From the NCBI GenBank assembly GCA_902551985.1, contig CACDFI010000003.1, positions 1 to 64,000 on the forward strand: a DNA stretch of 64,000 bases, read 5' to 3'. Each line of letters opens with the position of its first letter. Within the stretch, counting starts at the first letter, position 1. Positions 44,002-52,635 of this stretch are shown here, piece by piece. A program made the position numbers and the translations under genes. The notes below the pieces were generated by a model. The model ran no database searches and was not told the origin of the DNA. It saw only the letters and a list, made by a program, of their open reading frames with translations. This DNA comes from an uncultured Pelagibacteraceae bacterium. Lineage in GTDB: Bacteria > Pseudomonadota > Alphaproteobacteria > Pelagibacterales > Pelagibacteraceae.

Positions 44002-46436
44002 TATGCTCTTAATAATTTATTTTCTGCATCATAAGGACTCTCCTCTAAAATTGTTGCCTCATGCATCTTACCAAGTATATCAATCTTTAGTTTTTGTCCA
44101 ATATTAGCTAGCTCTGGTTTAACCATTCCTAGTGCGATAGATTTTCCTAGTCTAAAACCAAAATCACCTCCTGTTGCTCTACCGACAACACTACCGTTTT
44201 CATAAATAGGGTTATTTCCAAGCACGTCTGCATCACTTGTTTCATGAACTTCTAAAGTAACAAGTTTGTTATCAAAACCTTTCTCTCTCCATTTATTCAA
44301 AGCTTCTAAACCAATAAAACTTCCTTTATTTGGATGGACAAATCTATCTAAACCACTTTCATATGGTGAATATTCAATGGATAATTCGGTGCCAACCAAT
44401 TTATAAGATTTTTCAACTCTTAAACTGTTCATAGCTCTTATACCATATGGTTTTAAACCTAAATCTTGTCCTGCATCCATTAACTTATCAAAAATATGGT
44501 TTTGATATTCAATAGGATGATGTAGTTCCCAGCCTAACTCTCCTACAAAATTTACTCTCATTGCATTTACTGGTGCAAATCCTACATCTACTTGTTTTGC
44601 ACTTAACCATTTAAAATTTTCATTTGAAAAATCATCATTAGATACTCTTTGCATTAACTCTCTGGCTTTTGGTCCTGATACAACTAGAACACCTTTGCTG
44701 TTTGTTAAATTTTCAAATTGAACAGATCCATCTTTTGGCATCCAACCTAATATCCAGTCATGATCTAACCTTTGAAACGCTCCAGCAGAAACCAAATAAA
44801 AACTACTTTCTGATTCTCTCATTATTGTAAATTCTGAATGAACACCACCTTTAGTATTCAATGCATGACATAAATTTATTCTACCTATTTTTTTTGGAAG
44901 TTTGTTTGCGACCAACTTATCTAAAAATTCCTCAGCTCCAGGACCTTTTATTCTACATTTTGCAAATGCTGTCATATCTAGTAGACCAACATTTTCCTTT
45001 ACATTCTTGCACTCTTTCTCGATAGCCTTGAACCAATTTGATCTTCTAAAAGACCAATCGTCCTTTTGCTCCATCCCATCAGTTGCAAAAAAATTAGGTC
45101 TTTCCCATCCAAACTTTTGACCAAAAACTGCACCAAGATTTTTCATTCTGTCATAACAAGGAGCTGTTCTTAATGGTCTTGCAGCTGGTCTTTCTTCATC
45201 TGGAAAGTGAGTGATAAATACATGGCTGTAAGCTTCCTCATTTTTCTCTTTAAGATAAGATTTTGAGCAATAATCACCATATCTTCTTGGCTCAACACCT
45301 AACATATCTATTGTTGGCTCTCCATCTACAATCCACTCTGCTAATTGCCAACCTGCTCCACCAGCAGCAGTAATTCCAAAGCTATGACCTTCATTTATCC
45401 AAAAATTTTTTAAACCCCATGCTGGTCCAACAATGGGATTTCCATCGGGTGTATAACAGATAGCACCGTTGTAAACTTTTTTAACTCCTACTTCTCCAAA
45501 AGCAGGAACTCTATGTATCGCACCTTCAATATGTGGTGCTAGTCTATCCAAGTCTTCTTGGAATAATTCGTATTCAGACTCTTTGGAAGGTCCATTAACA
45601 TAACATGCTGGAGCTCCATCTTCATAGGGACCTAATATTAAACCACCAGCCTCTTCTCTCATATACCATCTACTATCACTATCTCTTAATACTCCCATCT
45701 CAGGTAATCCATCTTTTTTTCTTTTTTGAATTTCTGGATGTGGCTCTGTTACAATATATTGATGTTCAACAGGTATTACCGGAATATCCAAACCTACCAT
45801 TTTTCCAGTCTGTCTAGCAAAGTTTCCAGAGCAAGAGATTACATGTTCGCATTCTATTGACCCTTTATCTGTTTCAACAATCCAACCATCCTTATTTTGT
45901 CTCATCGCTAAAACTGTTGTATTTCTATATATCTCAGCTCCTCTATTTCTCGCCCCTGTTGCTAACGCTTGAGTTAGATCGGCAGGTTGAATGTAGCCAT
46001 CTTCAGGATGTTGTATTGCTCCAACTAGATCATCTGTATGACATAATGGCCAAATTTCTTTAACTTGTTCTGGAGTTAAAAATTTAACATCTACTCCGAT
46101 TGTTTTAGCAACACCCGCATACTGGTGGTATTCATCCATCCTGTCTTGATTGCTTGCTAATCTGATATTTGATACAACACTAAATCCAACATTCTTTCCA
46201 GTTTCCTCTTCTAAACTTTTATATAAATTGACGGCATACTTATGAAGTTGTCCTACTGAATAACTCATATTAAATAATGGAAGAAGTCCCGCAGCATGCC
46301 ATGTAGAACCTGAAGTTAATTCTTTTCGTTCAACTAATACAACATCAGACCAACCTTTTTTTGCTAAATGATAAAGTGCGCTGACACCAACAACACCTCC
46401 ACCAACTACTACGACTTTTGCTTTTGATTTCATCAT
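44001..46436 (-). CDS. Dimethylglycine/sarcosine dehydrogenase-like flavoprotein (paralogue 2)
   Basis: An 811-residue protein (or one codon shorter, ATG at 46433). The FAD domain opens with [20 protein letters not shown], and [12 protein letters not shown] places His47 at the covalent-flavin position. The C-terminal GcvT-like folate domain has [16 protein letters not shown] and [16 protein letters not shown]. It is probably a folate-linked N-demethylase feeding ETF, whose genes follow with an overlap. It is the best candidate in the window for the dimethylglycine or sarcosine dehydrogenase proper, although the three paralogues cannot be told apart by eye. Confidence 0.9.
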   Translation of the reverse strand: MMKSKAKVVVVGGGVVGVSALYHLAKKGWSDVVLVERKELTSGSTWHAAGLLPLFNMSYSVGQLHKYAVNLYKSLEEETGKNVGFSVVSNIRLASNQDRMDEYHQYAGVAKTIGVDVKFLTPEQVKEIWPLCHTDDLVGAIQHPEDGYIQPADLTQALATGARNRGAEIYRNTTVLAMRQNKDGWIVETDKGSIECEHVISCSGNFARQTGKMVGLDIPVIPVEHQYIVTEPHPEIQKRKKDGLPEMGVLRDSDSRWYMREEAGGLILGPYEDGAPACYVNGPSKESEYELFQEDLDRLAPHIEGAIHRVPAFGEVGVKKVYNGAICYTPDGNPIVGPAWGLKNFWINEGHSFGITAAGGAGWQLAEWIVDGEPTIDMLGVEPRRYGDYCSKSYLKEKNEEAYSHVFITHFPDEERPAARPLRTAPCYDRMKNLGAVFGQKFGWERPNFFATDGMEQKDDWSFRRSNWFKAIEKECKNVKENVGLLDMTAFAKCRIKGPGAEEFLDKLVANKLPKKIGRINLCHALNTKGGVHSEFTIMRESESSFYLVSAGAFQRLDHDWILGWMPKDGSVQFENLTNSKGVLVVSGPKARELMQRVSNDDFSNENFKWLSAKQVDVGFAPVNAMRVNFVGELGWELHHPIEYQNHIFDKLMDAGQDLGLKPYGIRAMNSLRVEKSYKLVGTELSIEYSPYESGLDRFVHPNKGSFIGLEALNKWREKGFDNKLVTLEVHETSDADVLGNNPIYENGSVVGRATGGDFGFRLGKSIALGMVKPELANIGQKLKIDILGKMHEATILEESPYDAENKLLRA

Positions 46437-46476
46437 GCGATTTTTACCTAATTTTTCTTATAAACAAAACATAATT

Positions 46477-46692
46477 CTAGTAGTCATAATCGTCATCATC
46501 GTCATCTCTCCATCCCATTTGATACATTAGATAAGCTGCGGTTATTACACTAATGACACCTGCAACCATACCAAAATTTACCCCCATCTCTTGTCCAAAA
46601 TAGTACCATCCAATTTGGGTCGCGCCAATTGGCGGGATGCAAAGAATAGCCATTAATATTGCAATTCTAACTGGAAAACTTGGTTTTTTCAT
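46477..46692 (-). CDS. Small membrane protein with acidic tail (71 aa)
   Basis: Not recognised. The start at ATG 46692 (MKKPSFPVRIAIL) overlaps the TAA of the DUF4864-like gene (TAATG). A longer reading would run into that gene. Two hydrophobic segments (about residues 8-22 and 38-55) are followed by YQMGWRDDDDDDYDY, an acidic C-terminal tail of seven Asp and two Tyr that probably faces the cytoplasm. It is the last gene of the long minus-strand series before paralogue 2. Confidence 0.65.
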   Translation of the reverse strand: MKKPSFPVRIAILMAILCIPPIGATQIGWYYFGQEMGVNFGMVAGVISVITAAYLMYQMGWRDDDDDDYDY

Positions 46693-47174
46693 TAGATAGA
46701 TGAACCCATCGGCATAGGTTGAGAGACCGCAGTGGTAAGCCAACAATTTTTTAAAAATCCATCGAGCTCATATTTTTCAACTTGCCATTTAAATTTATAA
46801 TACTTTTTGTCTTTGTCCATAATTGTCACTTCAAAAGTCGATACGCCCTTTGATTTATATACCTCTACAATTTCATAGTTCTCATGGTTTAAAAGCATTG
46901 AGTAGGAATCTGTTTTGATCATATTTTTAAATCTCTCAATAGGTCCTGTTACTCTCTGATTATTTGGGTGCGCAAAAAACCATGTTTGAATTATCCCATG
47001 ATCTTTACTAGGAGTATCATTTTTCATCAAAGCATTAAGTTGAATTTCAATTACTTCTCTAGGTTCAATATCTGGATTTGGTTTTTTTATTTCTGCTTTT
47101 AATACATTTGTAGAAAAAATTAAAAATATAAATACAATAAAAATTCTATAAATGTCTGGCTGTATTTTTAACAT
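46692..47174 (-). CDS. DUF4864-like secreted or membrane-anchored protein
   Basis: About 160 residues when started at ATG 47174 (MLKIQPDIYRIFIVFIFLIFS), which gives a signal or anchor helix. Starts farther upstream (up to 47255) would overlap the reductase gene by more than 100 bases. The core EVIEIQLNALMKNDTP, IQTWFFAHPNNQRVTGPIERF, YSMLLNHENYEIVEVY and the C-terminal WLTTAVSQPMP follow the DUF4864 pattern as I know it. Function unknown. The ribosome site for 47174 is poorly placed, so the exact start is uncertain. Confidence 0.65.
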   Translation of the reverse strand: MLKIQPDIYRIFIVFIFLIFSTNVLKAEIKKPNPDIEPREVIEIQLNALMKNDTPSKDHGIIQTWFFAHPNNQRVTGPIERFKNMIKTDSYSMLLNHENYEIVEVYKSKGVSTFEVTIMDKDKKYYKFKWQVEKYELDGFLKNCWLTTAVSQPMPMGSSI

Positions 47175-47715
47175 CTTCCAAAAACTCAATTCTTTTTTCA
47201 TTTGATACAAATGGTACAGCAAAATATCGTTTATAGGTAATGTCATAAATACCACACTTATTAAAAATACCTTTTTTAATTCTTCTCAGGGGTAAATTTA
47301 AAAAAAAATCTGAAATTGAGAATCTGGGTGAACCATATGTGCAAAAAATCAAAGCCTTTTTGCTTTTTAGCTTCCCAACAGCATATCCATAATTACCAAA
47401 AAGTTTCTTAAATGAAAAAGCCCAAGGTGGCGCTAAAACCTTATCGATCCAACCTTCTACAATAGCAGGCATTCTATAATTCCATATAGGAGCAACTAGA
47501 ACAATTAAATCAGAATCGTCAATTTTTCTTCTGTGATCCAAGACAATATCATCAGCATTTTCACCAGCATATACTGGATCAAATTTTTCTTTATATAAAT
47601 CTACACATTCAACTAAATGACCATTTTCTCTAGCAGATTTTATGAAATTATCTTTTATAGCAGAATTAAAAGATTTATCGTTGTAATGCCCATATACCAA
47701 AAATACTTTTTTCAT
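47146..47715 (-). CDS. Flavodoxin-fold NAD(P)H-dependent oxidoreductase
   Basis: A 189-residue protein of the NQO1/KefF-type quinone reductase group. It has VFLVYGHYNDKSFNSAIKDNF (FMN-binding loop), DLYKEKFDPVY, DDSDLIVLVAPIWNYRMPAIVEGWIDKVL (flavin isoalloxazine contacts), and KALIFCTYGSPR. It reduces quinones or similar acceptors with two electrons. It shares one base with the CoA-binding protein stop and is part of the long minus-strand operon. Confidence 0.83.
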   Translation of the reverse strand: MKKVFLVYGHYNDKSFNSAIKDNFIKSARENGHLVECVDLYKEKFDPVYAGENADDIVLDHRRKIDDSDLIVLVAPIWNYRMPAIVEGWIDKVLAPPWAFSFKKLFGNYGYAVGKLKSKKALIFCTYGSPRFSISDFFLNLPLRRIKKGIFNKCGIYDITYKRYFAVPFVSNEKRIEFLEDVKNTARHL

Positions 47716-48182
47716 TAATCTTTAAGGACTGGAAAAACTGGATTAGATTTTTGAAAAAGTTTTTGGTACTCCTGTTTTATACATCTATTGGAAATAAATT
47801 GGATATTCTCTTTATCTGCTAAAACTTTTGCCTCCTCACTGTGAATTCCGTATTGTAACCATAAAACTTTTGTTCCTTTTTTAATTGCTTCTTTTGCAAT
47901 TCCTTCAGCCTCTTTTGAGGGTCTAAAAACATCAACTATGTCTATTTCTTCCTTTATCTTATCTAAACTTTCAATCATTTGTTCCCCATTTACAATCTCA
48001 CCAACTGCAAAAGGGTTAATAGGAATAACTTTATAACCAAAATTTTGCATATATTTCATAACAACATTTGCTGGTTTTCTCTTAAGATTTTTTCTATCCT
48101 CTCCTTTTTTTTCAGAGCTCACTCCAATCATTGCTATGGTTTTTGATTTTCTCAAAATAGATTTAATTTCATTATCGTTCAT
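47715..48182 (-). CDS. CoA-binding domain protein (YccU-like)
   Basis: A 155-residue protein with a single Rossmann CoA-binding domain: KTIAMIGVSSEKKGEDRKN, VVMKYMQNFGYKVIPINP, IDIVDVFRPSKEAEGIAKEAI and GTKVLWLQYGIHSEEA, ending with a typical CIKQEYQKL. Proteins of this size bind CoA or a related nucleotide; no reaction is known. It overlaps the reductase gene and lies 21 bases after the enoyl-CoA hydratase stop. Confidence 0.83.
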   Translation of the reverse strand: MNDNEIKSILRKSKTIAMIGVSSEKKGEDRKNLKRKPANVVMKYMQNFGYKVIPINPFAVGEIVNGEQMIESLDKIKEEIDIVDVFRPSKEAEGIAKEAIKKGTKVLWLQYGIHSEEAKVLADKENIQFISNRCIKQEYQKLFQKSNPVFPVLKD

Positions 48183-48203
48183 TATTTTCTTTCTGAATAA
48201 CTA

Positions 48204-48977
48204 TTATTTATTTTTCCAACTAGGTTTTCTTTTTTGTAAAAAAGCTGATATTCCCTCTTTTGCATCTTGCGAAGCCATATTTACAGTCATCATTTTACTT
48301 GTAAACTTATAAGCATCTCCAAGTGGCATCTCTAATTGTTTATAAAATGCTTGTTTTCCGATCTTAATTGTTAAATTTGATTTTGAAGAAATTTTTTTTG
48401 CAATTTTTAAAACTTCTATATTTAGTTTTTTGTTTGAAAAACAATCATTAATCAAACCAATTTCCTTAGCGTATTTTGCATTTATTGGATCTCCAGTCAG
48501 AAGCATCTTCATCATGATTTTACGAGTTACTTTTCTACTCACAGCAACCATCGGAGTACTGCAGAAAAGTCCTATATTTACTCCTGGTGTTGCAAAGGTG
48601 GCATTTGTTGTACTGTAAGCAAGGTCACAACTTGCGGCTAACTGACATCCAGCTGCATAAGCTGCACCATGTACTTTTGCAATAACAGGCTTCTTTCCTT
48701 CAACAATTTTCATCATTAATTTTGAGCAAAGATTAAATAATTTTAAGTGATTTAATCTATTTTTAATTCCACCAACCTCTTTAAGATTATGGCCGGCGCT
48801 GAATCCTTTACCTGATCCCTCTAATATTATTACTCTTGTATTATCATCCTTATCTAATCGAGTAAAAGTATTCAAAAGATCCCTTAAAGTTTTAAATGAA
48901 AGTGAATTATAAGTTTTAGGATCATTAATTATTACATTTGTAATTCCGTTTCCTAATTTTTTTGTTTTTACATTCAT
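48204..48977 (-). CDS. Enoyl-CoA hydratase/isomerase family protein
   Basis: A 257-residue crotonase-fold protein. The oxyanion-hole segments are GSGKGFSAGHNLKEV (first) and AKVHGAAYAAGCQLAASCDLAYSTTNATFATPGVNIGLF (second, read in parts). The usual catalytic Glu positions in the GxxE helix are not obvious, so isomerase or hydrolase activity is as likely as hydratase. It lies seven bases after the nucleotidyltransferase gene. Together with AcuI it could serve propionyl/acryloyl-CoA chemistry, which is inference. Confidence 0.85.
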   Translation of the reverse strand: MNVKTKKLGNGITNVIINDPKTYNSLSFKTLRDLLNTFTRLDKDDNTRVIILEGSGKGFSAGHNLKEVGGIKNRLNHLKLFNLCSKLMMKIVEGKKPVIAKVHGAAYAAGCQLAASCDLAYSTTNATFATPGVNIGLFCSTPMVAVSRKVTRKIMMKMLLTGDPINAKYAKEIGLINDCFSNKKLNIEVLKIAKKISSKSNLTIKIGKQAFYKQLEMPLGDAYKFTSKMMTVNMASQDAKEGISAFLQKRKPSWKNK

Positions 48978-48984
48978 ATTGTAA

Positions 48985-49359
48985 TTATTTTAACTCACCA
49001 TCTTCACGCATTTTAGCTCTAATTTTTGTGGCAGAAATTTTTTGTATTTCTTCAGACAATACTATCTCCTCAATTTTGTAACCAACTCCTCTCCCGTAAC
49101 AAATATTTGTAATATTTGGCACCATCATTATTTTAAATCTTCCTTCAAATTCAGGATTTAATTTATTTTCAATATTTTTTTTTACCGTTTCAAAGTCGAA
49201 TGGATTGTCATCAACTCCTTGAACGTCTCTTATTTGAATACACACTTGACCGGTCTTTTTGATGATCTCTTTAAATAAAGTATAGTGACCCTCATGAAAT
49301 GGCTGCCATCTTCCAAGCATTTGTGCTGTTGGTTTTTTATTATCCCATTCATAACTCAT
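48985..49359 (-). CDS. Small HxGH-type nucleotidyltransferase
   Basis: A 124-residue nucleotidyltransferase-fold protein. GRWQPFHEGHYTLF contains the HxGH nucleotide-binding motif, and ISATKIRAKM at the end is the ISxTxxR motif, as in NMN adenylyltransferases (NadM type) and cytidylyltransferases. It transfers an NMP group to a phosphate-bearing substrate that is not known. It overlaps the kinase gene by one base. The pairing suggests the kinase makes the phosphate and this enzyme activates it, or that the two form a small complex; both are inference. Confidence 0.78.
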   Translation of the reverse strand: MSYEWDNKKPTAQMLGRWQPFHEGHYTLFKEIIKKTGQVCIQIRDVQGVDDNPFDFETVKKNIENKLNPEFEGRFKIMMVPNITNICYGRGVGYKIEEIVLSEEIQKISATKIRAKMREDGELK

Positions 49360-49766
49360 TATGATATCTCCTTTATTATTTTATCCGCCCAAAACTTAGC
49401 ATCTTGAGTAGTTACATGAAAATCATATTTTTCTGGTTTGACAAACATTTGATTAGTATCGTCAAACCTTCCTTCTTTAATCGTGTCTACCCAAATAACA
49501 AAATCTGCAGGGAATAAACTTCTTGCTTCTGGAGTTGGGCAAATAAAATCTGCCACAACATAATTTCCTTGATTTTTCAGCTTTAAAGCAAAGTCTGCCA
49601 TTCTTTTAGCTTGTCTTTTTCTACCCTCCTCAGAAAAATCCCAATCATTTGCTTCTTTTCTAACTTCGTCAGCATTTAATCTTTTTGCATTCAGTTTTGG
49701 AGCAAGTTCTTCTGCCAATGTTGTTTTGCCAGCCCCAGGCAAACCCATAATTAAAACTATTTTCAT
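49359..49766 (-). CDS. Small P-loop kinase, adenylylsulfate-kinase (CysC)-like
   Basis: A 135-residue P-loop protein with Walker A GLPGAGKTT, LNADEVRKEANDWDFSEEGR, and VVADFICPTPEARSLFPADFVIWVDTIKEGRFDDTN (read in parts), which follows the CysC order ISAFISPYR...VDTPLEVCE. It is shorter than true CysC (about 200 residues). SAR11 cells are known to lack assimilatory sulfate reduction, so APS is an unlikely substrate; a different small alcohol or nucleotide is more plausible. It is coupled by one-base overlaps to the nucleotidyltransferase and the DddP-like gene. Confidence 0.75.
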   Translation of the reverse strand: MKIVLIMGLPGAGKTTLAEELAPKLNAKRLNADEVRKEANDWDFSEEGRKRQAKRMADFALKLKNQGNYVVADFICPTPEARSLFPADFVIWVDTIKEGRFDDTNQMFVKPEKYDFHVTTQDAKFWADKIIKEIS

Positions 49767-51001
49767 TAAATTTGTTCTAAAGGATGATGAGACATTAATT
49801 CTAATCCATTTTCGCCAACTAAATATTGTTGTTCTAATTTCACTCCCTCATGACCTCCAACTTCGCCGATATAACTTTCTAGGGTAATTGTCATATTTTT
49901 TTGAAATATACCGCTTCTTTCTCCACCATCAGTCGGATATCTAATTGCTGGCCACTCATCACATAAACCTATTCCATGAAGCATGACTGAATATCTATTT
50001 CCGTAATATTTTTCAGGAAGTATCCATGCCTTTTCAGTAAATTCTCTAAATGATACTCCATCTTTAATTAATCTTGAATTATAGTCAATCTGCTCAACTG
50101 CTGTTGAATAAATTTTTTTTTGATGTTCATTAAATTTGTTTCCACAAACAAAAGCTCTAGAAATATCTGCACAATATCCATAAGGGCCTACCATATCTGT
50201 ATCAAAGGATACGATCTCACCATCTTGAATAATCTTATTACTACTTTCTTGCATCCAAGGATTGGTTCTAGAGCCTGAAGATAATATTCTACACTCTATC
50301 CACTCTCCACCATTTTCAATGTTCGTTTTATGTAAAATCGACCATAACTCATCTTCAGTAATTCCTGATTTCAAATAATCTCTCATTTTAATTATTCCAA
50401 TATCAGCAACATCTAAAGCTGCTCGCATGCATTTAATTTCTTCAGACGATTTAATAACTCTAGCCTGTTCAAGTATTTTTTTCGCTTCTAAAACTTGAAT
50501 TCCTTTTTTATTAAGCTCATTTACGGCTGGACCATTGATTACATCAATTGCGATTTTTTTACTTTTAAAATAAGAGTTAGATAAATCATTTACTTCATTG
50601 ACCCATTTTTTAAGTTGCAACTCTGATTGGTCACCATTGCTAAAATAATCCCAAGTAATTGCTGGTCTTATTTCATCTATTAAATTGAGACCTTTAGATA
50701 ATATTTCACAGTTAAAATATTCATATAATATTGTTGGACCATCAACAGAGATAAAACAATATCTTGTAAGATTATGCATATTATAAACACTCATATTCAC
50801 AGTATCTAATGCATACCTTACATTTACTGGATCAAATAAAATACATGCCTCTATATTATTTTTCTTTAATTCATTTCTTAATCTATCAAGTCTATAAGAT
50901 CTAAGTTCGTCAAAATCTATTTCATCTTCTCTTAATCTTTTTTTTGAAATATATTTCTTAATTGGTTGGTTTTCTGAAAGAATTTTTCTGTTAAACTTCA
51001 T
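49766..51001 (-). CDS. DddP-like M24-family metalloenzyme (candidate DMSP lyase)
   Basis: A 411-residue protein close to DddP of Roseovarius/Ruegeria over its whole length. Matching blocks are FDPVNVRYALDTVNMSVYN, GGEWIECRILSSGSRTNPWMQE and IVSFDTDMVGPYGYCADISRAF. All metal ligands are kept (Asp267, Asp269, Asp279, His342, Glu375, Glu390), and LHGIGLCDEW supplies Asp348, equivalent to the DddP catalytic Asp377. DddP cleaves dimethylsulfoniopropionate to dimethyl sulfide and acrylate. The neighbours (BHMT, betaine-type transport, Rieske enzyme) also fit a different quaternary substrate, so the reaction is not proven. Confidence 0.8.
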   Translation of the reverse strand: MKFNRKILSENQPIKKYISKKRLREDEIDFDELRSYRLDRLRNELKKNNIEACILFDPVNVRYALDTVNMSVYNMHNLTRYCFISVDGPTILYEYFNCEILSKGLNLIDEIRPAITWDYFSNGDQSELQLKKWVNEVNDLSNSYFKSKKIAIDVINGPAVNELNKKGIQVLEAKKILEQARVIKSSEEIKCMRAALDVADIGIIKMRDYLKSGITEDELWSILHKTNIENGGEWIECRILSSGSRTNPWMQESSNKIIQDGEIVSFDTDMVGPYGYCADISRAFVCGNKFNEHQKKIYSTAVEQIDYNSRLIKDGVSFREFTEKAWILPEKYYGNRYSVMLHGIGLCDEWPAIRYPTDGGERSGIFQKNMTITLESYIGEVGGHEGVKLEQQYLVGENGLELMSHHPLEQI

Positions 51002-51003
51002 CT

Positions 51004-51444
51004 CTATAACATCTGTACACCAACTCCTGTTTTTGGATAGGTGTATAAATTATAATTTGCACAAAGCTCATCTCCTGGTTTCAAATCTTTTATTGAAACC
51101 ATAAAAAAATATTTTGCGTCTGGTTTCTCTCTTAAATTATAATACATGTTTTCTAAATTATCATCATTTTCGTTAAATTTTTTTGCTTTTGCGGTAGGAT
51201 CAATTGGATCACCAAACTTTAATGTAGGTAAAATATTTGATACCATTCTTTGAACTGTAGGATTGTCAGAATGATTATAAAAACCACCTAATGGAGTTCT
51301 TATATATTTATTTTCAAACTGCTCATCTCTTATGTGAGTAATTCCGATAAAAGTATTAGCTTTAATTTCTTTGGTTGCGAATAATCCCAAACCTTCGATT
51401 GGTGAACTTTTTATTGTTAATGCATCTGGTAAAGGTCTGTACAT
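51004..51444 (-). CDS. SET-domain protein (putative protein-lysine methyltransferase)
   Basis: The start at ATG 51444 (MYRPLPDALTIKSSP) leaves a 14-base gap after the Rieske stop. An upstream GTG at 51483 would overlap it. The 146 residues form a minimal SET domain: IEGLGLFATKEIKANTFIG (N-SET), GGFYNHSDNPTV with the NHS-type SAM contact, and KPGDELCANYNLYT near the C-terminus. SET proteins methylate lysine with SAM. It is two bases before the DddP-like gene, suggesting a small-molecule or protein methylation step in this pathway. Bacterial SET proteins of this size are rarely characterised. Confidence 0.78.
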   Translation of the reverse strand: MYRPLPDALTIKSSPIEGLGLFATKEIKANTFIGITHIRDEQFENKYIRTPLGGFYNHSDNPTVQRMVSNILPTLKFGDPIDPTAKAKKFNENDDNLENMYYNLREKPDAKYFFMVSIKDLKPGDELCANYNLYTYPKTGVGVQML

Positions 51445-51458
51445 ATATTTCGCACTTT

Positions 51459-52634
51459 CTACACAATGTGAGTTGCCACCCACTTGTGAAATTGATGTGT
51501 TGGATTATCCATATCAGGAGAAAAATTTCCACCATTATATGCATGTGAGTTGCGGCCTAATTGCATTCTTTGAATTATACCAACATCTTCTTTTTGAATA
51601 TCTTCCCACAATTTATGATTTTGTTTTCTTAATGATTTAAATTCTAATGATTTTGCGGCTTTTTCACCTACATAATATATTTCCATGTGCTCTAAAGTTT
51701 TTTTATGACTAATGGGTTCTAACCAATATGCGTAGAAATGATCTTTATGTATACCTAACATAACATTGGGAAACAAAGCTACATACTCTGCAATATTTTC
51801 TTTTTCTTTGGGCCAGTTAGGAAAGCAAGGAAATTTTTTCTTACCTTTAAATTTTGGATTGTAAACAACTGTGCCTTGGCCTGCAAAGCGGTTTGGTAAT
51901 CCTTGAATATGATAGTGATCTTCAATTTTTGAATAAGAATTTAAACCTGGATGAACCCATGGCAAATGATAACTTTCACAATAATTTTCAATTGCAAATT
52001 TCCAATTACATTTTGCATTTATTTTAAAATAACCAAAATCATTTGCATGATTAATTAATTTTCTATCTTTTTTTTTCCAAAATTTAGCCCACCTATCACT
52101 TAAGGGTTTAATATATTTTTCAAATGGAATTTCGTTGTTACTAATATTAATAAAAATTAAATCTAACCAAACACATGATCTTATTTCTTTTAAATTGTTT
52201 TTATTTTTTTTAAATTTTGGGCTACTATGTTGGTTCATCCCACCTATATGAGGTGTTGCAATTAGCTTTCCATCTGATGTGTATGACCATGAATGATAAG
52301 GACATCTGATAACATTTCTAATATTGCCTTTTTTGTTTACTAGCTTTACTCCTCTATGACTACAGACGTTATGAAAAACTTTTATCTGATCTTTTTTATT
52401 CCTTACTAAAAATAATGGCAGTCCTAACAAGTTAAATGGTTTTACATCGCCGATATTTGGCAAAGAACTTGCTACTCCTATTACAGTCCATTTATTTTCA
52501 AATATTTTCTCTCTTTCTATTAAAGTATAATCTTTACTTGTATAACATTCGTTGGGGAGTCCATGTGCTTTTGAAATTGGTTTCTTAACTATATCTAATT
52601 TTTTTTTATCTATAATTTTATAAATTGCTGACAT
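51459..52634 (-). CDS. Rieske non-heme iron oxygenase, alpha-subunit type
   Basis: A 391-residue oxygenase. The Rieske cluster is formed by Cys91, His93, Cys111 and His114 (CSHRG and CPYHSW). The mononuclear iron site is His223, His228 (ENYCESYHLPWVHPG) and Asp350, with the bridging acidic residue nearby. The arrangement is like choline monooxygenase, glycine betaine demethylase (GbcA) and stachydrine or carnitine oxygenases. Given BHMT and the dimethylglycine-dehydrogenase paralogue next door, oxidative N-demethylation is likely. No reductase subunit is seen in the window; the flavodoxin-fold reductase at 47146 is not of the usual type. Confidence 0.88.
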   Translation of the reverse strand: MSAIYKIIDKKKLDIVKKPISKAHGLPNECYTSKDYTLIEREKIFENKWTVIGVASSLPNIGDVKPFNLLGLPLFLVRNKKDQIKVFHNVCSHRGVKLVNKKGNIRNVIRCPYHSWSYTSDGKLIATPHIGGMNQHSSPKFKKNKNNLKEIRSCVWLDLIFINISNNEIPFEKYIKPLSDRWAKFWKKKDRKLINHANDFGYFKINAKCNWKFAIENYCESYHLPWVHPGLNSYSKIEDHYHIQGLPNRFAGQGTVVYNPKFKGKKKFPCFPNWPKEKENIAEYVALFPNVMLGIHKDHFYAYWLEPISHKKTLEHMEIYYVGEKAAKSLEFKSLRKQNHKLWEDIQKEDVGIIQRMQLGRNSHAYNGGNFSPDMDNPTHQFHKWVATHIV

Positions 52635-52635
52635 T

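Noticed and set aside
49359-49766. Adenylylsulfate kinase (cysC) as a firm name
   Set aside because: It is too short, has no sulfate-assimilation neighbours, and SAR11 lacks that pathway; only family-level similarity is claimed.
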